A stretch of 43,000 nt of DNA from positions 1-43,000 of the forward strand of contig JAIYDS010000145.1 in assembly GCA_027487385.1 (NCBI GenBank), given 5' to 3'. The translations under genes and the position numbers were made by a program. The stretch is from Acetobacteraceae bacterium (GTDB lineage: Bacteria; Pseudomonadota; Alphaproteobacteria; Acetobacterales; Acetobacteraceae). Positions 23,713-31,342 of this stretch are shown piece after piece. Every line of letters begins with the position of its first letter. Position 1 is the first letter of the stretch. A model generated the notes under the pieces. That model worked only from the letters and a program-made list of their open reading frames with translations, searched no databases and was not told the DNA's origin.

Positions 23713-24939
23713 CTACTCCGCCGCGGCGGGCCGCGCCGCCTGGCTCCAGAGCTCGGGCTGCAGCTCCTCCGGCCGGTTCGGGAACCAGAGCGCGCAGGCC
23801 AGCGTCACCGAGGCCACGCCCGCCAGCACCACCATGGCCAGCGCCATGTCGCCCGTCGCCTCATGCAGGAAGCCCACCAAAGGCGAGGCGAGGGCGGCGC
23901 CCAGGAAGCCCACGGTGAAGCGGATGGAATAGAGCTTGGCGCGCAGGGCGGGGGCCACGTAGCGCGCCGTCATCGTCTCGTTCACCGTGACCTGGCCGAA
24001 GATGGCCGCCGCCACCATCGCCGAGATGGGCAGCACCGCCCAGCCATCCAGGAAGGAGAGCGCGAGCAAGCCCGGCACCTGCACGAAGGCCAGCGGCATG
24101 AAGACGCTGCGCAGCGTCTTGCGGTCAATCAACTGCCCCACCGTGTATTGCGTGACGCCGCCGCAAATGGTGGCGAGGAAGGCCAGCAACCCCACCACCG
24201 GCAGCAGGTCCGGGTTATTCGCCAGCCGCTCCTGCATCAGCTTGGGCAGCAGCAGGGTGTAGGCGTTGAAGACGAGGCCGGAGACGGTCGCGATCATCAG
24301 CAGCGAGATGACGGCGCGGCGCACCACATCGGGCGGGATCACGGGGAAGGGGCGGGTCTGCACGCCCGCCTTCTTCGCGTCGAAGGGCGGCTCCCGCAGA
24401 TAGAGCAGGCCCACCGCCATGCAGATCAGCCCGGGCACCACGAAGGCGTAGCGCCAGCCGAATTGCGCGGCGAGGAAGGCCGTCACCACCGGCGCCAGCG
24501 CCACGCCCAGATTGCCGAAGACGCCGTTGATGCCCATGGCGCGTCCCACCCGGTCCCCGCCCGCCTCGGCGATGATGGCGGTGCCGATCGGGTGATAGAT
24601 GGCGGAGAAGGCCCCCATCATGGCCAGCGCCATGGCGAGCCCCCAGGGGCCGGCGACCAGCCCGGCCAGCGCCATGCCCGCGCCCGAGCCCAGGAAGAAG
24701 GCACCCATCATCGCCTTGCGGCCGAATCGGTCGGCCAGCCAGCCCATGGGGAGCGCGCCCAGGCCATAGAGCACGAACATGGCGGTGCCGAGGGCCAGGA
24801 TCGGCCCGTAATCGCCGCCGAAGGCCGCTTCCTCCTGCTGCACCATGGCCAGCACGGCGGTGGCCAGCACCAGGAGCCCGTAATGGGTGAAGCTATGGGC
24901 TGCGTTGATGAAGCAGACCTGGCGCGTGGCGGGTGACAT
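23713..24939 (-). CDS. Major facilitator superfamily transporter
   Basis: A roughly 408-residue inner-membrane transporter with about 12 hydrophobic helices in two halves. The loop 2-3 signature is GWLADRFGRKAMMG. A short cytoplasmic linker near the middle contains LREPPFDAKKAG. ATG at 24939 is preferred to 24945 because AAGGA is 7 nt upstream of it. It is divergent from an AraC regulator with 61 nt between, an arrangement common for drug or metabolite exporters controlled by a NimR-like protein. Substrate unknown. Confidence 0.91.
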   Translation of the reverse strand: MSPATRQVCFINAAHSFTHYGLLVLATAVLAMVQQEEAAFGGDYGPILALGTAMFVLYGLGALPMGWLADRFGRKAMMGAFFLGSGAGMALAGLVAGPWGLAMALAMMGAFSAIYHPIGTAIIAEAGGDRVGRAMGINGVFGNLGVALAPVVTAFLAAQFGWRYAFVVPGLICMAVGLLYLREPPFDAKKAGVQTRPFPVIPPDVVRRAVISLLMIATVSGLVFNAYTLLLPKLMQERLANNPDLLPVVGLLAFLATICGGVTQYTVGQLIDRKTLRSVFMPLAFVQVPGLLALSFLDGWAVLPISAMVAAAIFGQVTVNETMTARYVAPALRAKLYSIRFTVGFLGAALASPLVGFLHEATGDMALAMVVLAGVASVTLACALWFPNRPEELQPELWSQAARPAAAE

Positions 24940-24970
24940 CGGCATTTCCTTCGTGGTGCGGAAAGCCTAG

Positions 24971-24993
24971 CCTGTCGTTCCAGCAACGTCAGG
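24971..24993. promoter_or_regulatory. Candidate operator between MFS and AraC genes
   Basis: CCTGTCGTT, five bases, AACGTCAGG: a 9-bp inverted repeat with one mismatch, lying in the 61-nt divergent intergenic region. It is well placed for control of both genes by the AraC protein, although AraC proteins often bind direct repeats, so the assignment is tentative. Confidence 0.4.
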
Positions 24994-25000
24994 ACGATCC

Positions 25001-25774
25001 ATGTCGCTGAACGGCCAAAATCTGCGGACGCTCGCCCATGAGCAGGTGGACCGCCCGCTCGCCGGTTTCGCCCGCGATTATGCGGAGGGCGAGGCCACCG
25101 GTTGGCACAGCCATGCCCGCGCGCAACTGCTCTACGCCACCCAGGGGGTGATGCGGGTGGCCACGCCCGGCGCGGATTTCGTCGTGCCGCCGGGCCGCGC
25201 GCTCTGGGTGCCCAGTGGCCTGTCGCACGAGGTCCGGACGGAGGGGCGGGTCGCCATGCGCGCGCTGTTTTTCCGGGCCGATGCGGCGCGGGTGGGGGAG
25301 GCGGGGCCGGCCGTCCTGGGTGTCAGCCCCCTGCTGCGCGAATTGATCCTGGCGGCCTGTGCCGAGCCGCTGGAATGGGATGAGGCCGGGCGCGGCGGCC
25401 ATCTGGCGGCGCTGATCGCCGAGGAGGTGGCCCGCGCCCCGCGCCTGCCCTTCGGCGTGCCCGCCCTGCGCGATGCGCGGCTGCGCCGCCTGGCCGAGGC
25501 CCTGGCCGCATCGCCCGCGAGTGATTTGAGCCTGGAGGAATGGGCCGCGCGCTGCGGCGCCAGCGCCCGAACCCTGGCGCGTCTCTTCCAGGCCGAGACC
25601 GGCATGGGCTTCGCCCGCTGGCGCCAGATCCTCCGCCTGACGGAAGCCGCCGCCCTGCTCGCCCAAGGCGCCACCCCCGCCCGCGCCGCAGCGGCGGTGG
25701 GCTACGCCAGCGCCCCAGCCTTCGGCGCTGCCTTCCGCGCCGCCTTCGGCATCACCCCCGGGGAGGCGCGCTAA
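25001..25774 (+). CDS. AraC family regulator with N-terminal cupin
   Basis: A 257-residue regulator. The N-terminal half is a cupin-like sensor (GWHSHARAQLLYATQGVMRV, VVPPGRALWVPSGLSHEV). The C-terminal half has two helix-turn-helix motifs (LSLEEWAARCGASARTLARL and AAAAVGYASAPAFGAAFR), ending FGITPGEAR as AraC proteins usually do. Closest in layout to NimR/YdeC-type regulators that control an adjacent MFS exporter, which matches the divergent neighbour. AGGA lies 6-9 nt before the ATG. A terminator follows the stop. Confidence 0.93.
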   Translation: MSLNGQNLRTLAHEQVDRPLAGFARDYAEGEATGWHSHARAQLLYATQGVMRVATPGADFVVPPGRALWVPSGLSHEVRTEGRVAMRALFFRADAARVGEAGPAVLGVSPLLRELILAACAEPLEWDEAGRGGHLAALIAEEVARAPRLPFGVPALRDARLRRLAEALAASPASDLSLEEWAARCGASARTLARLFQAETGMGFARWRQILRLTEAAALLAQGATPARAAAAVGYASAPAFGAAFRAAFGITPGEAR

Positions 25775-25779
25775 GGATT

Positions 25780-25825
25780 GGGGTCTGGGGCCTCTCGGCC
25801 CCAGCCGCCGGAGGCCCCTTTTTTT
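25780..25825 (+). terminator. Intrinsic terminator, copy 3 of the GGGGTCTG repeat
   Basis: Stem CTGGGGCC-TCTC-GGCCCCAG (25785-25804), then CCGCCGGAGGCCCC and seven T residues. It begins 5 nt after the AraC stop and ends 7 nt before the convergent LysR stop. Same module as at 4446, differing in the loop and in two bases before the T run. Confidence 0.8.
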
Positions 25826-25831
25826 GTTGGC

Positions 25832-26725
25832 TTAACTGGAAGCCCCCGCCAACTCCGCCACCAGGAAATCCCGAAACACCGAGACGCGCTTGGACGCCCG
25901 CATTTCTTCCGGATACACGAAATAGGCGTTGATCTTCGGCGCCTTCAACTCGGGCAGCACCGTCAGCAGCCCCTCCAGCTCCGGCCCCATGTAATCCGGC
26001 ATGGCGGCGAGCCCCATGCCCGATTGCACGGCGCGCAGCATGCCGGTCAGGCTGTTCACCTCCAGCGTGCCGCGGCGCCCCTGGCCCGGCTTGCGGCCGA
26101 TCTCGGCCAGCCAGTTGATCTCCTCGACCGGCGGCCGGTAATCGCCCCAGACGATCAGCTTGTGCGCGTCCAGATCCTCGGGCCGCTGGGGGATGCCCTG
26201 GCGCTTCAGGTAATCCGGGCTGCCCACGATGCGCCAGCCGAAGCTCGCCACATGGCGCTGGATCAGGTCGGGCTGGCGGGGCGGGTGCATGCGGATGGCG
26301 ACATCCGCCTCGCGCATCGCCAGGTCGAGGTCGGCATCATCGAGGATCACCGAGACATTGATCTCGGGATACATCTCCAGGAAGCGATGCAGCCGGGGCG
26401 AGAGCCAGGAGCCGCCGAATCCCGTGGTGGTGGTGATCTTGAGGCGGCCGGCCGGGCGCTCGCGCCCTTCGGTCAGCAGCGCCTCGGTCATCGCGAGCTT
26501 GGCGAAGACCTCGCGCACCGTGCGGTTCAGCGTCTCGCCGGATTCGGTGAGGATCAGCCCGCGCGCGTGCCGGTGAAACAGCGGCACGGAGAGCGCATCC
26601 TCCAGCGCCTGGATCTGACGCGAGACGGCGGATTGGCTGAGGGCCAGGGTTTCACCCGCATGGGTGAAGGAGCCGGCTTCGGCCACAGCGTGGAAAACGC
26701 GCAGCTTGTCCCAATCGAGCGGCAT
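25832..26725 (-). CDS. LysR family regulator coupled to trxB
   Basis: A roughly 297-residue LysR protein. The helix-turn-helix region reads LRVFHAVAEAGSFTHAGETL and LSQSAVSRQIQALEDALSV, then LFHRHARGLILTESGETL; the remainder is the effector-binding domain (GRLKITTTTGFGGSWLSPRL onwards). ATG at 26725 shares a base with the trxB stop (TGATG), so it is translationally coupled to trxB rather than divergent from its target as is usual for this family. Effector unknown; the coupling makes a redox-related role worth considering, but that is inference. Confidence 0.91.
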   Translation of the reverse strand: MPLDWDKLRVFHAVAEAGSFTHAGETLALSQSAVSRQIQALEDALSVPLFHRHARGLILTESGETLNRTVREVFAKLAMTEALLTEGRERPAGRLKITTTTGFGGSWLSPRLHRFLEMYPEINVSVILDDADLDLAMREADVAIRMHPPRQPDLIQRHVASFGWRIVGSPDYLKRQGIPQRPEDLDAHKLIVWGDYRPPVEEINWLAEIGRKPGQGRRGTLEVNSLTGMLRAVQSGMGLAAMPDYMGPELEGLLTVLPELKAPKINAYFVYPEEMRASKRVSVFRDFLVAELAGASS

Positions 26726-27696
26726 CACGCGGCGGCCTTGCTGTGGGCGGCCTCATGCGCGGCCAGGAATTTCTCGGCATCGAGGGCTGCCATGCAGCCG
26801 GTGCCGGCGGCGGTGACCGCCTGGCGATAGATCTTGTCCGCCACATCGCCGGCGGCGAAAACGCCCTCGACGCTGGTGCGCGTGCTGCCCGGTGTCACCA
26901 TCAGATAGCCCCCCTCATCCATCTCCAGCTGGCCGCGGAACAGGCGGGTCGCCGGGTCATGCCCGATGGCGACGAAGATGCCGTCCACCGGCAATTCGCG
27001 GCGCTCGCCCGTGCGGGCATGGCGGAGCGCCAGGCCGCGCGCGACGGGGCGCGGGGCTTCGGTGCCCAGCATCTCCTCGGTCACCATGTCCCAGAGCACC
27101 GTCACATTCTCCTTGGCGAAAAGCCGTTCCTGCAGGATGCGCTCGGCGCGCAGGCTGTCGCGGCGATGCACCAGCGTGACGTGGCGCGCGAGGTTGGCGA
27201 GGTAGAGCGCCTCCTCCACCGCCGAATTGCCGCCGCCGATCACCGCCACATCCTTGCCGCGGAAGAAGAACCCGTCGCAGGTGGCGCAGGCCGAGACGCC
27301 GAAGCCCGAGAGCGCCTGCTCGCCGGGGATGCCGAGCCAGCGCGCCTGGGCGCCGGTGGCGATGATCACCGAATCGGCCAGATAGACCTCGCCGCTGTCG
27401 CATTCGGCGCGGAAGGGGCGGTGGGAGAAATCCACCTGGGTCACGAGGTCGTATTTCAGCTCGGTGCCGACATGCTCGGCCTGGGCGCGCATCTGCTCCA
27501 TCAGCCAGGGGCCTTGGACGGCCTCGGCGAAGCCCGGGTAATTCTCGACATCGGTCGTGATGGTGAGCTGCCCGCCCGGCTGCATGCCGGCGACGAGAAT
27601 CGGCTTGAGGCCGGCCCGCGCCGCATAGATCGCGGCGGTATAGCCGGCGGGACCGGCACCGATGATCAGGAGACGGGTGGGGCGGGGAGCGGGCAC
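26725..27696 (-). CDS. trxB: Thioredoxin reductase
   Basis: FAD enzyme that reduces thioredoxin with NADPH in the cytoplasm. The FAD loop is IIGAGPAGYTAAIYAARAG (about 11-29), the redox pair is Cys137/Cys140 in SACATCDG, and the NADPH site is VIGGGNSAVEEAL. The C-terminal FAD segment is GVFAAGDVADKIYRQAVTAAG. GTG at 27696 gives 323 residues, the normal family length, with a GGA 7 nt upstream. An in-frame ATG at 27756 would add 20 residues not typical of TrxB. The gene overlaps the downstream LysR gene by one base. Confidence 0.94.
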   Translation of the reverse strand: MPAPRPTRLLIIGAGPAGYTAAIYAARAGLKPILVAGMQPGGQLTITTDVENYPGFAEAVQGPWLMEQMRAQAEHVGTELKYDLVTQVDFSHRPFRAECDSGEVYLADSVIIATGAQARWLGIPGEQALSGFGVSACATCDGFFFRGKDVAVIGGGNSAVEEALYLANLARHVTLVHRRDSLRAERILQERLFAKENVTVLWDMVTEEMLGTEAPRPVARGLALRHARTGERRELPVDGIFVAIGHDPATRLFRGQLEMDEGGYLMVTPGSTRTSVEGVFAAGDVADKIYRQAVTAAGTGCMAALDAEKFLAAHEAAHSKAAA

Positions 27697-27792
27697 GGGC
27701 GATTCCGGAGCTTTGGCATGTGGGACACGCGCGAGAGTGGCGTGTGTGGGACGCATATCTGCCCATCTTGGCATGCGGAACAAGACTGCGGC

Positions 27793-27821
27793 TTGCATAT
27801 CGCAGCATCCGCAAGGATATT
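27793..27821 (+). promoter_or_regulatory. Candidate promoter of the Lrp gene
   Basis: TTGCAT (27793-27798), 17-nt spacer and GATATT (27816-27821) give a predicted start point at or one base before the ATG at 27829. AAGGA overlaps the -10 and would be excluded from the transcript, so the mRNA may be leaderless. Inferred from spacing only. Confidence 0.4.
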
Positions 27822-27828
27822 GCGCCGC

Positions 27829-28323
27829 ATGGCACCCCCTGGCAACGAAACAACGCGCGATCGCATGGCCGAACTCGACGCGATTGACCTGCGCATCCTG
27901 GCCGAGCTCCAGGCCGATGGGCGAATCACCAATGTCGAACTGGCCAGCCGTGTGGGGCTTTCCGCGCCGCCCTGCCTGCGCCGGGTGCGCCGCCTGGAGG
28001 AGGCGGGGGTGCTGCGCGGCTACCACGCCGATGTGGAGCCCTCGGCCCTTGGATTCGAGGTCACCTTCTTCGCCATCGTCGGGCTGGAGAGCCAGAAGCA
28101 GGTGGTGCTCGATGCCTTCGAGGCCGAGGTGATCGGCTGGGCCGAGGTGCGCGAATGCCACATGATCCGCGGCGGGGGCGATTTCCTGCTGCGCCTCGTG
28201 GCACGCGACACGGCGCATGAGAATGCGCTGACCGCCCGGCTGACCAGCGCGCAGAATGTGCTCCGGGTGCAGACGCTGCAGACCATCCGCACCGCGAAGA
28301 ACGCCGCGGGCGTCCCCTTCTAG
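27829..28323 (+). CDS. Lrp/AsnC family transcriptional regulator
   Basis: A 164-residue regulator (152 if ATG 27865 is used). The N-terminal helix-turn-helix reads LDAIDLRILAELQADGRITN and ELASRVGLSAPPCLRRVRRL; the C-terminal RAM/ACT-like domain contains VTFFAIVGLESQ, VRECHMIRGGGDFLLRLVA and ends in the usual QTIRTAKN segment. Such proteins form octamers that respond to an amino acid. It is upstream of and co-directional with the TRAP transporter (87-nt gap) and divergent from trxB. A link to TRAP regulation is possible but not shown. Confidence 0.92.
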   Translation: MAPPGNETTRDRMAELDAIDLRILAELQADGRITNVELASRVGLSAPPCLRRVRRLEEAGVLRGYHADVEPSALGFEVTFFAIVGLESQKQVVLDAFEAEVIGWAEVRECHMIRGGGDFLLRLVARDTAHENALTARLTSAQNVLRVQTLQTIRTAKNAAGVPF

Positions 28324-28410
28324 CCCTTCCCATAGGGCCTCCCATGGTCCTAGGCTTCCCTCACGAGCGGGCCAACCGCCGTGAGACGGAACCACAGGGA
28401 GGATCCGCAT

Positions 28411-29400
28411 ATGCATCGCAGAACGCTTTTGGCCGGCGCCGCCGGCCTGCTCGCCGCCCCCACCGTCGTGCGGGCGCAAGCCCCCATCACGCTGAACGGC
28501 GCCGTGCAGTTCAATGACGACCACGTCTTCAACCGCACGCTGCTGCGCTTCGAGGAGCTGGTGAAGCAATACGCCAACCGGCCGATCAACTTCGTGCTGC
28601 ACCGCAACAGCAGCCTTGGCCTCGAAAAGCAGTATTTCGAGTATATGTCGGCCGGGCGCGCGGTGGATTACGGCATCGTCTCGCCGGCGCATATGTCCAC
28701 CTTCAGCCGGGCCGCACCCTTCATTGATGCGCCCTTCCTCTTCCGGGACCTGGCGCATTGGAACCAGGTGATGGACCAGGACCTGCTGGCGCCGGTGGCG
28801 CAGGAGGTCGAGCGGCGCGCCCGCGTCATGCTGATCGGCTATGCGGGGGGTGGCATCCGCAACATCTTCGCCAACAAGCCGGTCTCCAACATGGCCGAGA
28901 TGCGCGGGCTTCGCGTGCGCGTGCAGGGCGCGCCCATCTGGAACCGCACCTTCCAGGCGGCCGGCATGGCACCGCAGGTCATCGCCTATAACGAGATCTA
29001 CAACGCCATCCAGAACAACGTGCTGGAAGCGGGCGAGAACGAGGCGGCGGGCGTGCTGGCCATGCGCTTCTTCGAGGTGGCGCCGCAGCTTGCCATGACG
29101 CAGCACGCCATCACCGTGCGGCCCATCTGCTTCTCGGCCCAGACCTTCGCGCGTCTCCCGCGTGAGGTGCAGGAGGCGGTGCGCCGCGCGGGGCGTGAGG
29201 CCGGCGTCTTCGGCCGCCAGGCCGAGAGCACCGAGGATGGGCAGACCCTGGCCCGGCTGGAAGGCGAGGGGCGGCTGCGCCGCATCCCCTTCACCGACCG
29301 CCCGGCCATGCTCGCCGCCGTGGCCCCCGTCATGGCCACCTATGCGCGCGAGATCGAGGCCGAGAACATCTTCAGCCGCATCAACGCGCTGAGCAGCTGA
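28411..29400 (+). CDS. dctP: TRAP transporter substrate-binding protein (DctP family)
   Basis: Periplasmic receptor that delivers a carboxylate-type substrate to the TRAP permease. The 329-residue precursor has a signal peptide MHRRTLLAGAAGLLAAPTVV ending RA-QA; the twin arginine before a hydrophobic stretch suggests possible Tat export. The mature protein contains the DctP fold and IAYNEIYNAIQNNVLEAGEN, where a receptor region binds ligand. AGGGAGGA lies 7 nt upstream of the ATG. First gene of a complete dctP-dctQ-dctM set. Ligand identity is not readable. Confidence 0.94.
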   Translation: MHRRTLLAGAAGLLAAPTVVRAQAPITLNGAVQFNDDHVFNRTLLRFEELVKQYANRPINFVLHRNSSLGLEKQYFEYMSAGRAVDYGIVSPAHMSTFSRAAPFIDAPFLFRDLAHWNQVMDQDLLAPVAQEVERRARVMLIGYAGGGIRNIFANKPVSNMAEMRGLRVRVQGAPIWNRTFQAAGMAPQVIAYNEIYNAIQNNVLEAGENEAAGVLAMRFFEVAPQLAMTQHAITVRPICFSAQTFARLPREVQEAVRRAGREAGVFGRQAESTEDGQTLARLEGEGRLRRIPFTDRPAMLAAVAPVMATYAREIEAENIFSRINALSS

Positions 29401-29461
29401 ACTTGGCACAGGGCCGGCGCGTCACGCGCCGGCTCCCCTCTTCGCGCCCGATCGGACCCGC

Positions 29462-29965
29462 ATGTCGCCTCACCTGCCGCGCAGCGCGTTTCGGCGCGCC
29501 ACCTTCCTCTACAGCCGCTTCCTCGATGTGCTGGTGGTCCTCACCGTCGCCATCCTCATCATCCCGGTGACGCTGCAGATCTTCGCGCGCTTCACCGAGT
29601 TCATCCCGCGCTACATCTGGACCGAGGAGGCCGCGCGCTTCCTGCTGGTCTGGATGGTGATGATCGGCGGCATGATCGGCGTGCGCGAGGGCAGCCACTT
29701 CATCGTAGACCTCTTCCCCTCGCTGAGTGGCAAGCCCAAGGCGGCGCTGGACCTCGTCTCGGGCGTCTTCATGCTGATCTTCGGCGCGGTCTTCCTGTGG
29801 TACGGCATCGAGTTCACGGAATTCGCCTGGTTCCGCATCAGCGAATTGGCGGAATTGCCGCTCTGGCTGATCCATATCGCCTGGCCGCTGGCCGGCTTCT
29901 CCTGGCTGCTCTTCACCGGTGAGCGCATGTGGGACAGCCTCAACGTCCTGCGGGGGCGCGGCTGA
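29462..29965 (+). CDS. dctQ: TRAP transporter small permease (DctQ family)
   Basis: A 167-residue membrane protein with four predicted helices, the standard DctQ size and layout. Diagnostic is IWTEEAARFLLVWMVMIGG with the EE pair after the first helix, and REGSHFIVDLF in the second loop. It forms the membrane complex with DctM. Its stop overlaps the dctM start by one base (TGATG). It lies 61 nt after dctP. Confidence 0.93.
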   Translation: MSPHLPRSAFRRATFLYSRFLDVLVVLTVAILIIPVTLQIFARFTEFIPRYIWTEEAARFLLVWMVMIGGMIGVREGSHFIVDLFPSLSGKPKAALDLVSGVFMLIFGAVFLWYGIEFTEFAWFRISELAELPLWLIHIAWPLAGFSWLLFTGERMWDSLNVLRGRG

Positions 29966-31284
29966 TGGGCGCGAGCACACTTTCCTCCGCCCAGGCGGCC
30001 TGGATCCTCTTTGGCGGCTTCTTTGGCATGCTGGCGCTGCGCGTGCCGGTGGCGGTCGCCATCGGCCTCGCCTGCCTGCCCATCCTGCTGATCGAGGACC
30101 GGCTCTGGCCCATGCTCCTCCTGCAGGAGACCTTCAACGCCTATAACAGCTTCATCCTGCTCGCCGTGCCCTTCTTCCTGCTGACGGCCAATCTGATGAA
30201 CATCGGCGGCATCACCGACCGCCTGGTGCGCTTCTCCCGCGCGCTGGTGGGCCATTTCCCGGGCGGGCTGGCCCAGGTGAATGTGGTGCTGTCCATCTTC
30301 TTCGCCGGCATCTCCGGCAGTTCCACGGCCGATGCGGCGAGCCAGGCGAAGCTCTTCATCGAGGCGCAAAGGAAGGAGGGTTATGATGACAGCTTCTCCG
30401 TCGCCATCACCGCCGTCTCGGCCGTGCTGGCGGTCATCATCCCGCCCTCCATCCTGATGATCGTCTGGGGCGGCGTGCTGACGGTTTCCATCGGCGCGCT
30501 CTTCCTCGCCGGAATCCTGCCCGGGCTGCTGATCGGCCTCGCGCAGATGGGCACGGTGCATGCCTATGCGAAGATCCGCGGCTATCCGACCTATCCGCGC
30601 TCGACCCTGAGGGAGGTCTTCGCCTCCTTCCTGGTCTCCATCCCGGCGCTGCTGACGCCCTTCATCATCATCGGCGGCAAGATCTTCGGCTGGTTCACGG
30701 CGACCGAAAGCGCCTGCATCGCCGTGCTCTACGCCGGCTTCCTCTCCATCATCGTCTATCGCGAGATGAATTGGCGCGGGTTGTGGAACGCCTTCAGCGA
30801 GACGGGCAAGCTCTCGGCCATCGCGCTGTTCTGCGTCGGCACGGCGAGCGCCTTCGGCTGGCTGCTCGCCTTCTACAAGATCCCCGAGGCGCTGATGGCG
30901 GGCGTGGTTGCCTGGCAGATGGGGCCGGTGCTGACCGGCTTCTTCATCGCGGGCGTCTTCCTGGTGGTGGGCTGCTTCCTGGACGCGATCCCGGCCATCA
31001 TCATCGTCGGCGCCATCCTGCAACCCATCGCCGAGGCCGCGGGGCTGCACCCGGTGCATTTCGCCATGATCGGCATCGTCTCCCTCGCCTTCGGGCTGGT
31101 GACGCCGCCTTATGGGCTGTGCCTGCTCATCACCTGTGCGGTGGCGGAAATGCGGGTGGTGGATGCGCTGAAGGATGTGGGCATCATGCTGCTGCCCATG
31201 CTGGGGGTGCTGGCGCTGCTGATTTTCTGGCCGGATATGGCGCTGTTGCTGCCGCGGCTGATTGAGCCTGATTTTCTCAAGTGA
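29965..31284 (+). CDS. dctM: TRAP transporter large permease (DctM family)
   Basis: A 439-residue transport subunit with about 12 helices that carries substrate with sodium. Family hallmarks are VPFFLLTANLMNIGGITDRL, FFAGISGSSTADAASQ (the conserved substrate/Na+ site region), IIPPSILMIVWGG and FGLVTPPYGLCL near the C-terminus. Full length, coupled to dctQ. It ends just before an intergenic hairpin element. Confidence 0.95.
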   Translation: MGASTLSSAQAAWILFGGFFGMLALRVPVAVAIGLACLPILLIEDRLWPMLLLQETFNAYNSFILLAVPFFLLTANLMNIGGITDRLVRFSRALVGHFPGGLAQVNVVLSIFFAGISGSSTADAASQAKLFIEAQRKEGYDDSFSVAITAVSAVLAVIIPPSILMIVWGGVLTVSIGALFLAGILPGLLIGLAQMGTVHAYAKIRGYPTYPRSTLREVFASFLVSIPALLTPFIIIGGKIFGWFTATESACIAVLYAGFLSIIVYREMNWRGLWNAFSETGKLSAIALFCVGTASAFGWLLAFYKIPEALMAGVVAWQMGPVLTGFFIAGVFLVVGCFLDAIPAIIIVGAILQPIAEAAGLHPVHFAMIGIVSLAFGLVTPPYGLCLLITCAVAEMRVVDALKDVGIMLLPMLGVLALLIFWPDMALLLPRLIEPDFLK

Positions 31285-31289
31285 ACACA

Positions 31290-31335
31290 AGGGGCTTTGC
31301 CCCTTGAACCCCACCAAAGGCCGAGAGGCCTTTGG
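31290..31335 (-). repeat. Double-hairpin intergenic repeat, family B copy 1
   Basis: Plus strand: AAGGGGC-TTT-GCCCCTT, then GAACCCC, then a second hairpin CCAAAGGCC-GAGA-GGCCTTTGG. It lies between the convergent dctM and ilvA stops. On the minus strand the order and the GGGGTT linker match the element upstream of carB (36401-36446). No T run follows, so termination is uncertain. Confidence 0.65.
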
Positions 31336-31342
31336 AAACCCA

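Noticed and set aside
26725-29409. An 894-codon minus-strand frame ending in trxB.
   Set aside because: The upstream part is antisense to lrp and dctP; the TrxB family length and start put the true 5' end at 27696.
29611-31317. A 568-codon minus-strand frame across dctQ-dctM.
   Set aside because: Compositional His/Gln/Asp-rich shadow of two well-defined TRAP permease genes.
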